Source: Nitzschia sp. pyKryTriq1 (lineage: Eukaryota; Bacillariophyta; Bacillariophyceae; Bacillariales; Bacillariaceae). Taken from it: DNA of 64,000 nt. The notes beneath the pieces were generated by a model. That model worked only from the letters and a program-made list of their open reading frames with translations. It had not been told where the DNA came from and ran no database searches. A program made the translations under genes and the position numbers. Where the stretch lies: the NCBI GenBank assembly GCA_956465555.1, contig OY101121.1, positions 248,001 to 312,000 on the forward strand, written 5' to 3'. This document shows, in pieces, positions 46,117 through 56,205 of the stretch (position 1 is its first letter; every line of letters begins with the position of its first letter).

Positions 46117-48768
46117 ATGCTATTGCTTGTTTCCAAGGAGACCACCAGCAGCAGCCGTTGCACCCTGGTGATGATGGTGCTTCTTGGTCTCTGCTTGATG
46201 GCATCGCCGACATCGTCGGTTGATTTCCCATTGGAACGAAAGCGAAACATTCGCGGTGGGCGGCCAATCGATGATGGCAACCCCAACAAGAACAGCAAGC
46301 ACGAAGCCCTCGTCGCCCGCCGTAACGATGAGCTGGCGGGAGCGCCATCCGGAGCGCCCTCTGTGTCGGCAGCGCCCTCTGTGTCGGCAGCGCCCTCTAC
46401 AGCTCCGACAGACTCGAATGCCCTACGGGTACAGCCGGCTATGAGCATGCCTGGAGCGCAACAAGGAGGCGGTAACCGACGGGCTGCTGCTGCAGAAGCT
46501 CGACGCCTAGCCGACGCAACCAGCCACAAGGAAGAAGCCATTTCGATCAATACCAACAACGAGGACACGAAGACGTCGCAAGAAGAATATGAAGACCGAA
46601 CGCCGTCCCCGTTGGTGGAGTCCACCGCCGTTCCACAGCATGTGTCACCTCAGTCGTTGTTCTTCGAGGAGGATGACGATGACCTAATGACGTTCTCGAG
46701 CAAGTTCTACATTTATGATGACCATGCCATTGCTCAATCGAAGCTCGTTGACAAGCTTCGTGCGCTTGGCAAGGCAGCCTTCGACGAGGAGAGCAAGGCC
46801 CTGGATCACGTCATCACGGATGCTATGGCGGAATTCAACGTCCTCGAACAACTCAAAGAGCATCCGTTTCGCACCATGAATCCAAATGAGGCCGAGCTGT
46901 TCATTGTTCCGACGCCCGTCACGGAACTCCTTCTCTTTGGCTGTCGCTGGGAAGACTGTCTCTGGTACGACGAAGCTTTTGACGCCTTGGCTAAGCATCC
47001 AATCTTCCGAATGCATCACGGCCACAAGCATGTCCTTCTGTGCTTCAACTGGCTCTCCTTCAACCGAAGGTTCAACGGATTCATCCCCGCGCTGTCACGC
47101 AGCTACAACTTGTTGAAGAATGTGACTGTCGCGCATCATTTCGATCCATTTGGTGCCGCCAGACTTGCCGCAGTCAAACAAGATTCCGAGTACGACGCTC
47201 TCTTCCCCGACGAGTCACCGCCAGTCACCAATGCCTTTTCGGTCGGGCTAGGACTTGGCTACGACAAGAAGACCTTCCCGATGCGTGTTGTGGATTACGA
47301 GACGTTCTGGAACAACAATACCAACTTTATGTTCTATCACCCAGGCGACCGAGAGTTCGCTTATGGAACCACCAAGTACCGCAGGGCCATCTTTGAAGAT
47401 CCGGCTCGCTTGGCGACGGCCCTGCCTCCTTCCAGCATTGGGTTCGCCATCGAGTACAGCAAGTGGCTAGGTGGACTCTTGTCTTCCAAGTTCTGTTTGG
47501 TCATTCGAGGAGATACTCCGCATTCACATGCGCTCCTCTTTGCTGTCCGTGCTGGTTGCATCCCGGTGGTCGTCAGCGACTTTTATCAAGAGTATGCTCC
47601 ATCGTTCAAGACGTCCTTAGATATCAAAGACTGTTCCATCGTGATTCCGGAAAAGACCTTTCTCCAAGCACCCATCGACTCTCTGGTCGCCCTTCGGAAT
47701 CTGCCGGAAGACTTTCTTCGGGCCAAGTTGACCAATCTCACCCGAGCCCAACGAATCCTCTTGCCGGACCATCCGAACTCTCTCTTTGTCCCAGCCTTGC
47801 TTCGAGAAGCACTGGAAGCCTCCAAGAATCAAGTGGTGCCCGAGTCTATTCCTCCACCCCGGGCGGATATTTTGGAAGATGTCGCCATTCTCAGTGGTTT
47901 GACAGTACCCTACCGAGTTCCTTCCACAATCCTCGTCCTCAACAAGAATGATGAGACTGCTGCTGGTGGTGCTGCTGGTGGTGCCACTACCAGCCCCAGC
48001 ACGACGCTCCTCGTCGGAGTCTTGTCCAAGCCCACGAATCGTGACGCTAGACTTTCGATTCGTCAGACTTGGGCCGAGAATCGCAAAGGCCAAGTCTTTT
48101 TTGTTGTGGCTGGCTTGTGGGAAGTGATTCAACAAGAATTTTATGAGCAAGGGGACTTGATCTGGCTCGACATGCCAGAGCCGGAAGACGTTTCGCTCCT
48201 TACCTACAAGACCCAAGCGATGTTCCATGCGTTGAATCGTTTTGGGGACGAGGAGCACCACCATTATATTATGAAGGCCGACGACGATAGTTATGTGGGC
48301 GTCGATGCGATTCAAGAGATAATGGAACGAAACCAACCAGGATATTGGGGACAATGCATGTGGAACGACTTGTATCGTTTGCCTTCCCGTGATCCAGCCG
48401 ACACCACCAAGCGCTTTGTATCCACCGAAACGTGGCCCCAAGAGCATTTCCCCGTCTGGGCCGACGGCATGGGTTATGTCCTCTCGCGATCCTTGACTCG
48501 CTGCGCGGTCGATTCTTTTCCTTTGATGAATCCCAACTTGATGACGGGAGTCATTACGGAAAACGTCGCCATGGGCATTGTGGCGGATCACTACTGCCAT
48601 GTCCCCTGTCGAAACGACGAGTGGGATGCTTGGAGCATGGTGGAAGACAAGTACACTGCCCCACTCCGAGTCGAGCATCCCGTCCTACCGGGCCATGGGG
48701 ATATGTTGAATCGACACTGGGACAATATGCGCATTTTGAAACGCGGTGTCTTTGCCGAATTCGATTGA
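46117..48768 (+). CDS. Bifunctional glycosyltransferase: exostosin (GT47) fused to beta-1,3-galactosyltransferase-like (GT31)
   Basis: Single open frame, 883 residues from ATG at 46117; an upstream TTG was rejected. The N-terminus has a signal-anchor helix (CTLVMMVLLGLCLMA), then a Ser/Pro/Ala stalk with a tandem SAAPSV repeat near 85-95. An exostosin domain runs from about 190 to 565 (KFYIYDDHAIAQSKL; SKFCLVIRGDTPHSHALLFA; AGCIPVVVSD). A GT31-like domain runs from about 629 to 870 (LLVGVLSKPTNRDARLSIRQ, then W) with the metal-binding KADDDSYV near 720 and a late GVITENVAMG segment. Both domains keep their key motifs. Expected in the Golgi lumen as a type II protein building polysaccharide or glycoprotein glycans. 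Donor sugars are not predictable. Fusion in one frame without intron is clear from the sequence. Confidence 0.9.
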   Translation: MLLLVSKETTSSSRCTLVMMVLLGLCLMASPTSSVDFPLERKRNIRGGRPIDDGNPNKNSKHEALVARRNDELAGAPSGAPSVSAAPSVSAAPSTAPTDSNALRVQPAMSMPGAQQGGGNRRAAAAEARRLADATSHKEEAISINTNNEDTKTSQEEYEDRTPSPLVESTAVPQHVSPQSLFFEEDDDDLMTFSSKFYIYDDHAIAQSKLVDKLRALGKAAFDEESKALDHVITDAMAEFNVLEQLKEHPFRTMNPNEAELFIVPTPVTELLLFGCRWEDCLWYDEAFDALAKHPIFRMHHGHKHVLLCFNWLSFNRRFNGFIPALSRSYNLLKNVTVAHHFDPFGAARLAAVKQDSEYDALFPDESPPVTNAFSVGLGLGYDKKTFPMRVVDYETFWNNNTNFMFYHPGDREFAYGTTKYRRAIFEDPARLATALPPSSIGFAIEYSKWLGGLLSSKFCLVIRGDTPHSHALLFAVRAGCIPVVVSDFYQEYAPSFKTSLDIKDCSIVIPEKTFLQAPIDSLVALRNLPEDFLRAKLTNLTRAQRILLPDHPNSLFVPALLREALEASKNQVVPESIPPPRADILEDVAILSGLTVPYRVPSTILVLNKNDETAAGGAAGGATTSPSTTLLVGVLSKPTNRDARLSIRQTWAENRKGQVFFVVAGLWEVIQQEFYEQGDLIWLDMPEPEDVSLLTYKTQAMFHALNRFGDEEHHHYIMKADDDSYVGVDAIQEIMERNQPGYWGQCMWNDLYRLPSRDPADTTKRFVSTETWPQEHFPVWADGMGYVLSRSLTRCAVDSFPLMNPNLMTGVITENVAMGIVADHYCHVPCRNDEWDAWSMVEDKYTAPLRVEHPVLPGHGDMLNRHWDNMRILKRGVFAEFD
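46342..46398 (+). repeat. 18-bp coding tandem repeat in the stalk of the GT47-GT31 gene
   Basis: Repeated GCGCCCTCTGTGTCGGCA units encode APSVSA. Two full copies are flanked by partial ones. Likely length-variable among strains. Confidence 0.85.
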
Positions 48769-49730
48769 TTGATTTTAATTGAAGAACAACACGAACATAC
48801 ATGAACGTCACAGAAGAAGACTGATTTATATTGCCATGATGGGGACTGCTGTTGGCACAATTATTTATGTAGGGTATACTAGTGCTGTGGTCCCCACACT
48901 ATTTGTTGTTGCTTGCTTGGAAATAATACATATAAAATTACATGATTGTATGAAGATGGTCTCTCTTGCTCCTATAGTACTGGTAGTTCTTTACTGCCCG
49001 GGTATGCGGATACCGACCGTTCATCGAACAACAAACAACAAACAACATTTCAAAATTTCAACAAAAGAAGAATCACGCACGGTGTTTTAAAAGGCGGATG
49101 ACGAGCAGAACGTCCTGATCGACAGCGTTCTACACAGAGAACCATGGTACCGGTATGGTTCTCTGGTTCTACATTGGGAATGATGTTGCGAGGTCGGAGC
49201 TCGGACGTCTTCGCGTGTTCCTTGTGCACGCGCGCCGAGCCTGCCGAGGTCCCAAATTACCGGTAGTTGTTGTTGTTACGCAGTAGTTGTTGTGGTTGTG
49301 TCTTTGGTTTTTACGCCACAAAGGTGTGGCATGCCCAACCGCATCCATCAAACGCAGTTGAAGAATAACTATTGAAAGTTGCATCAAGCAGTTAGTTGTG
49401 CGCCGATGATGAGAGCGCGAAGAGCGAGATATGCAACGACATTATTATTATTTTGGGTGGGTGTCACAATTTTGAATCAAATTTGAGTGGCTACTACAGT
49501 ATTCTTATTTCAGTCGGTACGGGAATACACTACCGGTCCCTTCCTACTACCGGTATCATACTCTCTACTCGTGCAACTGACTTCGTAACTACACATTTGT
49601 ATTTGCGTAGAGAAGCAAGCGGGCAAATTCGTAGACTAAAATACTCATACCGTGGTATTGGATACTACAAGTACATTTCTCCCGAGACGTTACTATCAAA
49701 ATCAACATCAACATCAACATCAGCATCACC
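48769..49730. other. Intergenic region between tandem GT47-GT31 and SulP genes
   Basis: About 960 bp. Contains several ACCGGTA palindromes (about 49148, 49258, 49531, 49547) and an ATCAACATCAACATCAACAT run just before the SulP ATG. No gene seen. Confidence 0.55.
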
Positions 49731-52478
49731 ATGGCGGACAGTATTACTGGTACCAGCAATACAAATGATAATGAGGATGAGGATGATGGCCGTGATCTTA
49801 CGAACAACAACATCATCCAAGGTGGTGGCTCGGGCAGCACTGGAACCCCTTCCGACAGCAGCAACAGCAACAGCAGCGCCAGTGGAGGTGGAGGTGGTGA
49901 CGAACATCATTCAAATCCACCAAATTCCAATCAAGTGATGCGACGCCGCTTGACCAAACATCGACAATCACTGCTCAACATTCATAATGACATGCTGATG
50001 ATGAGCAGTATCCAAACGAACAACAACAGTAACAGCAGTAAGAATGATCAATCCAAGATTCGGCATGTGGTTCCTGTTTCTCCCAACATGAAGATGATGA
50101 ACAACCACAACAACAAAAAGTTTAATAGTACCGACAACTTGATGGAAGCGGCACCCGCAGCAGCAGCAGGTCTCTCCGAAAACACAACAACAACAACAGC
50201 ACTTGGTGGTGGTGATGGATCCCCCGAATCATGGGTCGAAAAGTACAAGCAATCGATGCGAGAGACCTTTCTCCAACCACGTTCGTGCAGTGATTGGATC
50301 TCTACCTTTGTACCACTCTATCGATTTCTTCAAAAGGAGTATAGTTGGAGGAATAACCTACTGACGGACATTTTGGCCGGGCTTACCGTGGGGGTCATGA
50401 TTGTGCCCCAATCCATGAGTTATGCCAAACTCGCCGGCTTGCCCGTCGAATATGGACTCTACTCGAGTCTTGTTCCCATTTATGCCTATGCCCTGTTTGG
50501 AAGCTCGCGACAATTGGCGGTCGGACCCGTCGCCTTGGTATCCCTGTTATTGAATACGGGCTTGTTGCAGGTAATGGAAAAGGAGGGAATGACCCCGGAC
50601 AATACTCCCAACTACGATACGATTTATGCTACCATGGCCCTCCAAACGAGTTTTTTGGTCGGTGTCTGTTTCATCGTCATGGGGGTATTGCGGATGGGCT
50701 TTGTCACCATTTTCTTATCCCATGCCGTCGTATCCGGCTTTACCAGTGCGGCTGCAATCATTATTGGATTGTCCCAACTCAAATATATTTTCGGATATCC
50801 GATTGCGTCCGACAAGAGTTTGCAGGGCCTGTTGCGCAACCTCTTTGCGGGTATTTCGGAATTCAATTACAAAACGTTCTTGTTGGGAACGTCTTGTGTG
50901 TTCGTATTGATGGGACTCAAAAAGTTGGCCCAAAAGTATCCCCGACGATTCAAATGGACCAAGGCCATTGGTCCATTATTGGTCACGGTCGTATCGATTG
51001 TCTTGCAAGCCACGATGGATTTGGAAGCACGGGGCATTCCGATTGTCGGTCCGATTCCCAAGGGATTTCCCGAATTCGCGGGCGACGTCGTCTTTCCTAT
51101 TACGGACATTGGAAATTTGTCCATTGTCATTTTGAGTATTGTCATTATTGGCTTTATGGAATCGATTGCGATTGCCAAACAATTGGCCAACAAGCACAAT
51201 TACGAATTGGATTCCAGTATGGAATTGGTCGGATTGGGAATGGCCAATATGACCAGTGGATTGTTTTTCGGATATCCCGTCGTGGGAAGCTTTTCTCGAT
51301 CGGCCGTCAACAATGACGCCGGAGCACAATCGGGAATCAGTGCCATGGTGACTGCCACTTTGGTCGCATTGACGCTGCTCTTTTTGACTCCGGTCTTTGA
51401 ACTACTGGTACGTACTGTGTAGTACATGCAGTATATACTGTATACGAGTACATGATACAGGCCAAAATCAAATTCGCCTGCCACATCCTTTATCATCATA
51501 CTCATCGTCGCCTCATCTCATATCCATCTTTTTTCTTTTGATTCGTCTTCTTAGCCTCTTGCCGTCTTGGCATCCATTGTCATTTCCGGAGTCATTAGTT
51601 TGGTCGACTATCCCGAAGCTATCTATTTGTGGAAGGTCCACAAATTTGATTTTGGCGTGTGGATGATTGCCTTTTTAGGGACCCTCTTTTTAGGAGTCGA
51701 ACTTGGTTTGGGCATTGCCGTGGTGCTTTCGTTGCTGTTGGTCATTTTTGAAAGTGCCTATCCCCATACGGCCGTGTTGGGTCGATTGCCCGGAACGCAT
51801 CAATACCGCAACATTAAACAATATCCACGTGCCGAACGGTACGATGGAATCGTCATGGTCCGTATCGATGCTCCTATTTACTTTGCGAATACGCAACATG
51901 TGAGAGAAAAGATTGAAAAATACTATGAACGTGCTCAAGAAGAACTGGAAAAACAGCAACAACCACAACAACCAAAACAAGTTGTCAGGTATATTATCTT
52001 GGAAATGGGGGCAGTATCCCATGTTGATACCAGTGCCTTGCACATTCTGTCGGATTTGAATTCCAATTACAAGAGTACGAGGCAAATTCAAGTTTGCTTG
52101 GCCAATCCCAATAAGAGTGTCATGCATCGATTGGTCTTGAGTGGATTGGTGGATGAGATTGGACGAGAACACATCTTTGTTTCATTGCAAGATGCTGTCG
52201 AACACTGTCTCCATGCCATGGATGAAATTGAAATGTCCACTCGATATGATGAGGATCCTCATTTAACGACGGCTGAGCTAGAAGAACTCATGATGGGCAG
52301 CAAGGGTGAAGAACCAACACCATCATCATCATCATCATCAAGGAACAAAAATGAGAAACTTCGTGAAGTCTCTGATGTCGAAAAGGGACTGCTCCAAGTA
52401 GCAGACACAGTGACAACAACGTATTCTGAACAAGAGGTCGAGACAGCAGCAGCATCACCCCCGATGAAAAATCTCTAG
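49731..52478 (+). CDS. SulP/SLC26-family sulfate (anion) transporter with STAS domain
   Basis: Two exons: 49731-51407 (donor GTACGT, phase 0) and 51555-52478 (acceptor TCTTAG), about 866 residues. The splice joins TPVFELL to PLAVLASIVISGVISLVDYP, an uninterrupted SulP helix. A disordered Asn/Ser/Gly N-terminus of about 150 residues precedes the signature LAGLTVGVMIVPQSMSYAKL. There are twelve or more membrane segments, including FMESIAIAKQLANKHNYELD. A cytosolic STAS domain follows at about 645-785 (VMVRIDAPIYFANTQHVREK; ILEMGAVSHVDTSALHIL). The acidic tail carries a Ser run. Family members import sulfate with protons or exchange anions. Plasma membrane sulfate uptake is the default inference. 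Confidence 0.95.
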
Positions 52479-52743
52479 TAGTAGAACCTTCGTCCTTTCT
52501 TGGGTGTCATTTGATCGTGGCGCGTGCCTGTGCGTGTGTTTCAACAGCACGAAGGAGAAGTTCGACCAGTAGACCAATGGGCAGACGACTGCCTGTATGT
52601 ACAATAGCAACAATTGGATTTCGAAAATTGATATGGACTGTTTATACATAAACACATGTAGTAGCTACTGTAGACTCAATAGAGAGCGAACTTGGTCAGC
52701 GGACGAGCCTTCATGGCATCATCCATCACGAATAGTACTAAGT

Positions 52744-54051
52744 TCAGGCGATCTCTCTGATAGTAGGCGCTCCTTGCTGTTGCTGTTTCCCGTCTTCTTG
52801 GAGTACTACCGATGAACTATAAGAAATGTTGAAGGCTGCTGGATCAATCTTCTCATCTCGTCGCAACTTATTTTCAAACGACTCATCGACATCCTCCTGC
52901 GGCTCTTGGGCATTCAAAATGATACGCGTGTTTTCAATAGTTGTCAAGACGTACGTCATAACACTCAGGTCTTCCAAGTCATCGCCACACGGATCGACCA
53001 TCTTTTGTGCCAACAATCGCAAGCCCACCACAAAAAAGGATTGCAGTACGACAATCGTTCCCGTCAAGATCTCAATGCTGAGACACGATTCTTGTCCCCA
53101 TCCCGCCGAAAAGGCATTGTCGACCGCAAAGATGGGCAAATACAAGGCCGACAAGAGGCACAGAAAGTGAATGTAGAAAAAGTGCGTGGGCTGATCGCAA
53201 TAATCGTAAATCCCATCCATGGCGCCCCGAAACATCAAGACATGATTGTGTAGCTGAGAAGCTTCAAAGCTGTTGATATATCCTGCTTTCTGGGCACGTC
53301 CAATGTCGCGTTGGTACCAAGTAACGAGTTCCTTGAATACCGCCGAACCTGAATCCATATCGAGATATTCCACTTGTTTCAACTCACTCGTATCCAGCAA
53401 GTGATGGTTTTGATTAATCACGTCAAAGAATTGGCACTTGCTATAGGGCCCACCTAATCCGACGTATCCAGCGACTTGAGCGGCGTTCATATATCGAACC
53501 AGTCGATGTGCGGCGGCCTTGGGGAATTGAGTGCTGACTAATCCAGCAACATCTTGGACTTGTCCACTGCTCTTCTTGGCGAGTTTATACATTTCAAAGA
53601 ATCGCGAGTTTGTTTGATTCACAAAAATGACAAGTAAAAAGGATAAAAATCCTCCCAATATATCAGTATCCGTTTTGCCGAGCATTTCCGCCATTTCCGG
53701 CATGTCGTTATTGTCCTTTCCTTGATGGGCGTGGATCCGAATTGCCACAAAAATGGTAATCGGTACCCACACAAGCCAATCGAGGGCCAATGCCTTCAAG
53801 CAAGTGCCATTCCAAAAGGCCAAGATTCTCCAAAAGGGAAGTTCGGCGCGTTTCAATAAAGCTCGGCGCGTCCTCTCGATTTGTTCGAGTTCTTCCCAAG
53901 GATGTTTGGTGACCTGTGGTTCCTCGGCACAGTTCAATAACATGCTATCCCCCAACGTCATATCATCTCCCGAATTGGACAGGGACAGTTTGTACGCCCC
54001 CGTATTGTTGCTATCCTCTGGAGGAGTACTACCGCCGGGTGAAATGTTCAT
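52744..54051 (-). CDS. Bestrophin-like anion channel family protein
   Basis: Intronless, 435 residues, ATG at 54051. The N-terminal third has RALLKRAELPFWRILAFWNG and a TM segment (ALDWLVWVPITIFVAIRI), then DILGGFLSFLLVIFVNQTNS leading to RFFEMY, the pore-helix region of bestrophin/UPF0187 proteins. The last membrane segment is followed by DPCGDDLEDLSVMTYV, matching the acidic calcium-clasp-like region after TM4 in the family. No plastid leader is visible, unlike thylakoid bestrophins of algae, so a plasma or endomembrane location is more likely. Predicted chloride or bicarbonate channel; ion choice unknown. It is convergent with the SulP gene at 265 bp. Confidence 0.85.
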   Translation of the reverse strand: MNISPGGSTPPEDSNNTGAYKLSLSNSGDDMTLGDSMLLNCAEEPQVTKHPWEELEQIERTRRALLKRAELPFWRILAFWNGTCLKALALDWLVWVPITIFVAIRIHAHQGKDNNDMPEMAEMLGKTDTDILGGFLSFLLVIFVNQTNSRFFEMYKLAKKSSGQVQDVAGLVSTQFPKAAAHRLVRYMNAAQVAGYVGLGGPYSKCQFFDVINQNHHLLDTSELKQVEYLDMDSGSAVFKELVTWYQRDIGRAQKAGYINSFEASQLHNHVLMFRGAMDGIYDYCDQPTHFFYIHFLCLLSALYLPIFAVDNAFSAGWGQESCLSIEILTGTIVVLQSFFVVGLRLLAQKMVDPCGDDLEDLSVMTYVLTTIENTRIILNAQEPQEDVDESFENKLRRDEKIDPAAFNISYSSSVVLQEDGKQQQQGAPTIREIA

Positions 54052-54890
54052 TACAGCAGGATATACTAGTATTAAAATAACACTTGTAGTCTGCTCTTAT
54101 CAAAGTCCAAAAATGAAAATGGGAGCGAGAAGAATGAATAAAAAGAGCGATGATGAGCATAATGCATAACAAAAAGGACGAGTAAAGAATAGTGCGAGAA
54201 GAGAAGTCGTCGCGTCGTCGTCTACCAGTAGTAGTTCTGTAGTCTACCTCATTTTTTGAACTACAGTATGTATCGAAAAGGAAGACAATTCCCTTTTTCA
54301 ACCGCTCCCTTAAGTAAAATGTTCGTGTAACGGTTCCGTCTGCCTGCCTTCTTCATTCGAATAACCCCATTCACCACCGGGTATTTTTTTCGGAGAACTA
54401 ACTTCAACCGCTCCAACCAGGCTCCAACCGCCACCACGCACGTACGGTACTTCTTGTACCGGTGGTTTTTCGAACCCGTACAAGTACAAGTACTATGTAC
54501 GAAATATTATGCATGACGACTGACTCATGATACAATTGAACGTGAATCACTACCGTAGGCACGTTCGCTCGAGTGAGTCATATTGGTCTGTCCGGCTGAC
54601 CTAAAAATCCTCCCGGCGCGCTCGCGATATGTAACCGCACAATACAAGTACAGACTGTACTGATACATACCTACCGGTACGGTACAGTTTATGTCTGTCT
54701 GTTCCGGTAGAAAAAAATCGAAGTGAACTCGCGAACGATCGAGCGGCCATGGCGGAGGCGACCGGCGACATACCATAGTAGGCGACGCACCACAACGAAA
54801 GAGCGCAACAACACATCTCTCGCTCGACGGAGGACATTCCAAACCATCAACACTATACTATATACTACTGCTACTACTACTGCCACCACC
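54052..54890. other. Intergenic region between divergent bestrophin and two-TM protein genes
   Basis: About 840 bp. Repeated GTAC/ACCGGT elements lie at about 54443-54500 and 54640-54690. No gene seen. Both promoters should lie here. Confidence 0.5.
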
Positions 54891-56053
54891 ATGTTTCAAC
54901 GAAAGAATAATTCAGGGTCGTTACCCACGACGATGAGTTCGTTGAACGTGCCATCGGGAGACAGCCACAATGCAGGAGGCGGAGGCTATGGAATGGGCGG
55001 CTTTGGCGTATTAAAAGGCAGCCATCGAGGTGGTGGTGCTGGACCGGATGGGTCGGGTAGAGCCATCAAGATGGATGCTCCCGTCGTCAAGGCATGGAAA
55101 CAATCGAGTACCTTTACGAAATACAGCTACTACATTTTGGCCGTGTGCGTGTTGATGATTTTCATGGGATATCGGTACCTCCGATACTGGAATGGTAGGT
55201 CTGTGTTTGTTAGTGTATTATTCGTACCCGTATAACCTGCCTATACAGCACTTGCCTCTCACAAAGGATATACTACTCTACTACTCTACTCTCATATATG
55301 ATAATAGCTTCGATCTGGTTGACATGCCACGCGCAAGAATGTACCTTGGAATTGACTCCTCCCGGTTCTCGTACCCAAACAGTCGTGTTTTCTCGCACGC
55401 AACTATATCAGACCCAAGCCACGCGTGTCGACAAGAATGGCAAATTCTTGGCGGTAGATACTTCCAAATACGAACCTCCGGAACGGGGTAACAAGAAGAA
55501 AAAGGGATACAAGTCTGGTTCCTACAAGGGACCAGACGCAGATGGAATGTACAAATCGTATTGTATCAAGTTTCATGTACAAACTCCTTCCAATGTCGAA
55601 AAGACGGAAGAGGATGTACCCGATGGAGATTTTTCCAAAGTGGCACAGTACTTAGAAAAAGATCGTACCGATGACGCGGAAGGTGAAGTCTATGTCTTGC
55701 ACATGCGCAAATTTGGATTGGCGCAATCACGGACTCGGATTCGAAGTATGATCAACAAGGTGGAATCGTACATGAAACGACGACGACAAAAATTGTTGGT
55801 GAAGGAATCGGCGCCTCTTCCATGGCAAGGCTTGTTGTTTTTGATTTTTGGATTGTTGGGATTGATGCTGACTTTGATTATTGGACAGTTTTGGGAAGAG
55901 ACCACGCCGAGAAGACAAGGTGGACCCGGGGCGAGGCGGACGCCAAAAGCAGACGCTAACAGCAGCAGCAGCAGCAAGAAACCCACCTTTGTGGTGGATA
56001 CGGGGCGTCCTTCCAAGTATCCACCAGGCTACAACTATCACAAGAAGTATTAA
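54891..56053 (+). CDS. Conserved-looking two-TM membrane protein, unknown function
   Basis: Two exons: 54891-55194 (donor GTAGGT, phase 1) and 55308-56053 (acceptor AATAG), about 349 residues. The splice joins YRYLRYWN to ASIWLTCHAQECTLELTPPG in frame. A Gly-rich N-terminus leads to a first TM helix (YSYYILAVCVLMIFMGYRYL). Next is a folded-looking domain of about 170 residues rich in beta-forming and Lys residues (TQTVVFSRTQLYQTQATRVD). A second TM helix follows (WQGLLFLIFGLLGLMLTLII), then a basic tail. I do not recognise the family. If both ends face the cytosol, the central domain lies in the ER lumen or outside the cell. No catalytic motif seen. Confidence 0.75.
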
Positions 56054-56205
56054 AGACAAGATTGATTACTCTAGTAGTATACAGTGTGGCTAGCTAGTAT
56101 AGCACTATAGTCTATTTCCAGTGGTAGAAACCATAGATTATGGGATTGGTGGATCTCGAACCATGTTAGTATTTCTTTTTCATCTCTGTCTTGTGATCAT
56201 TATTA

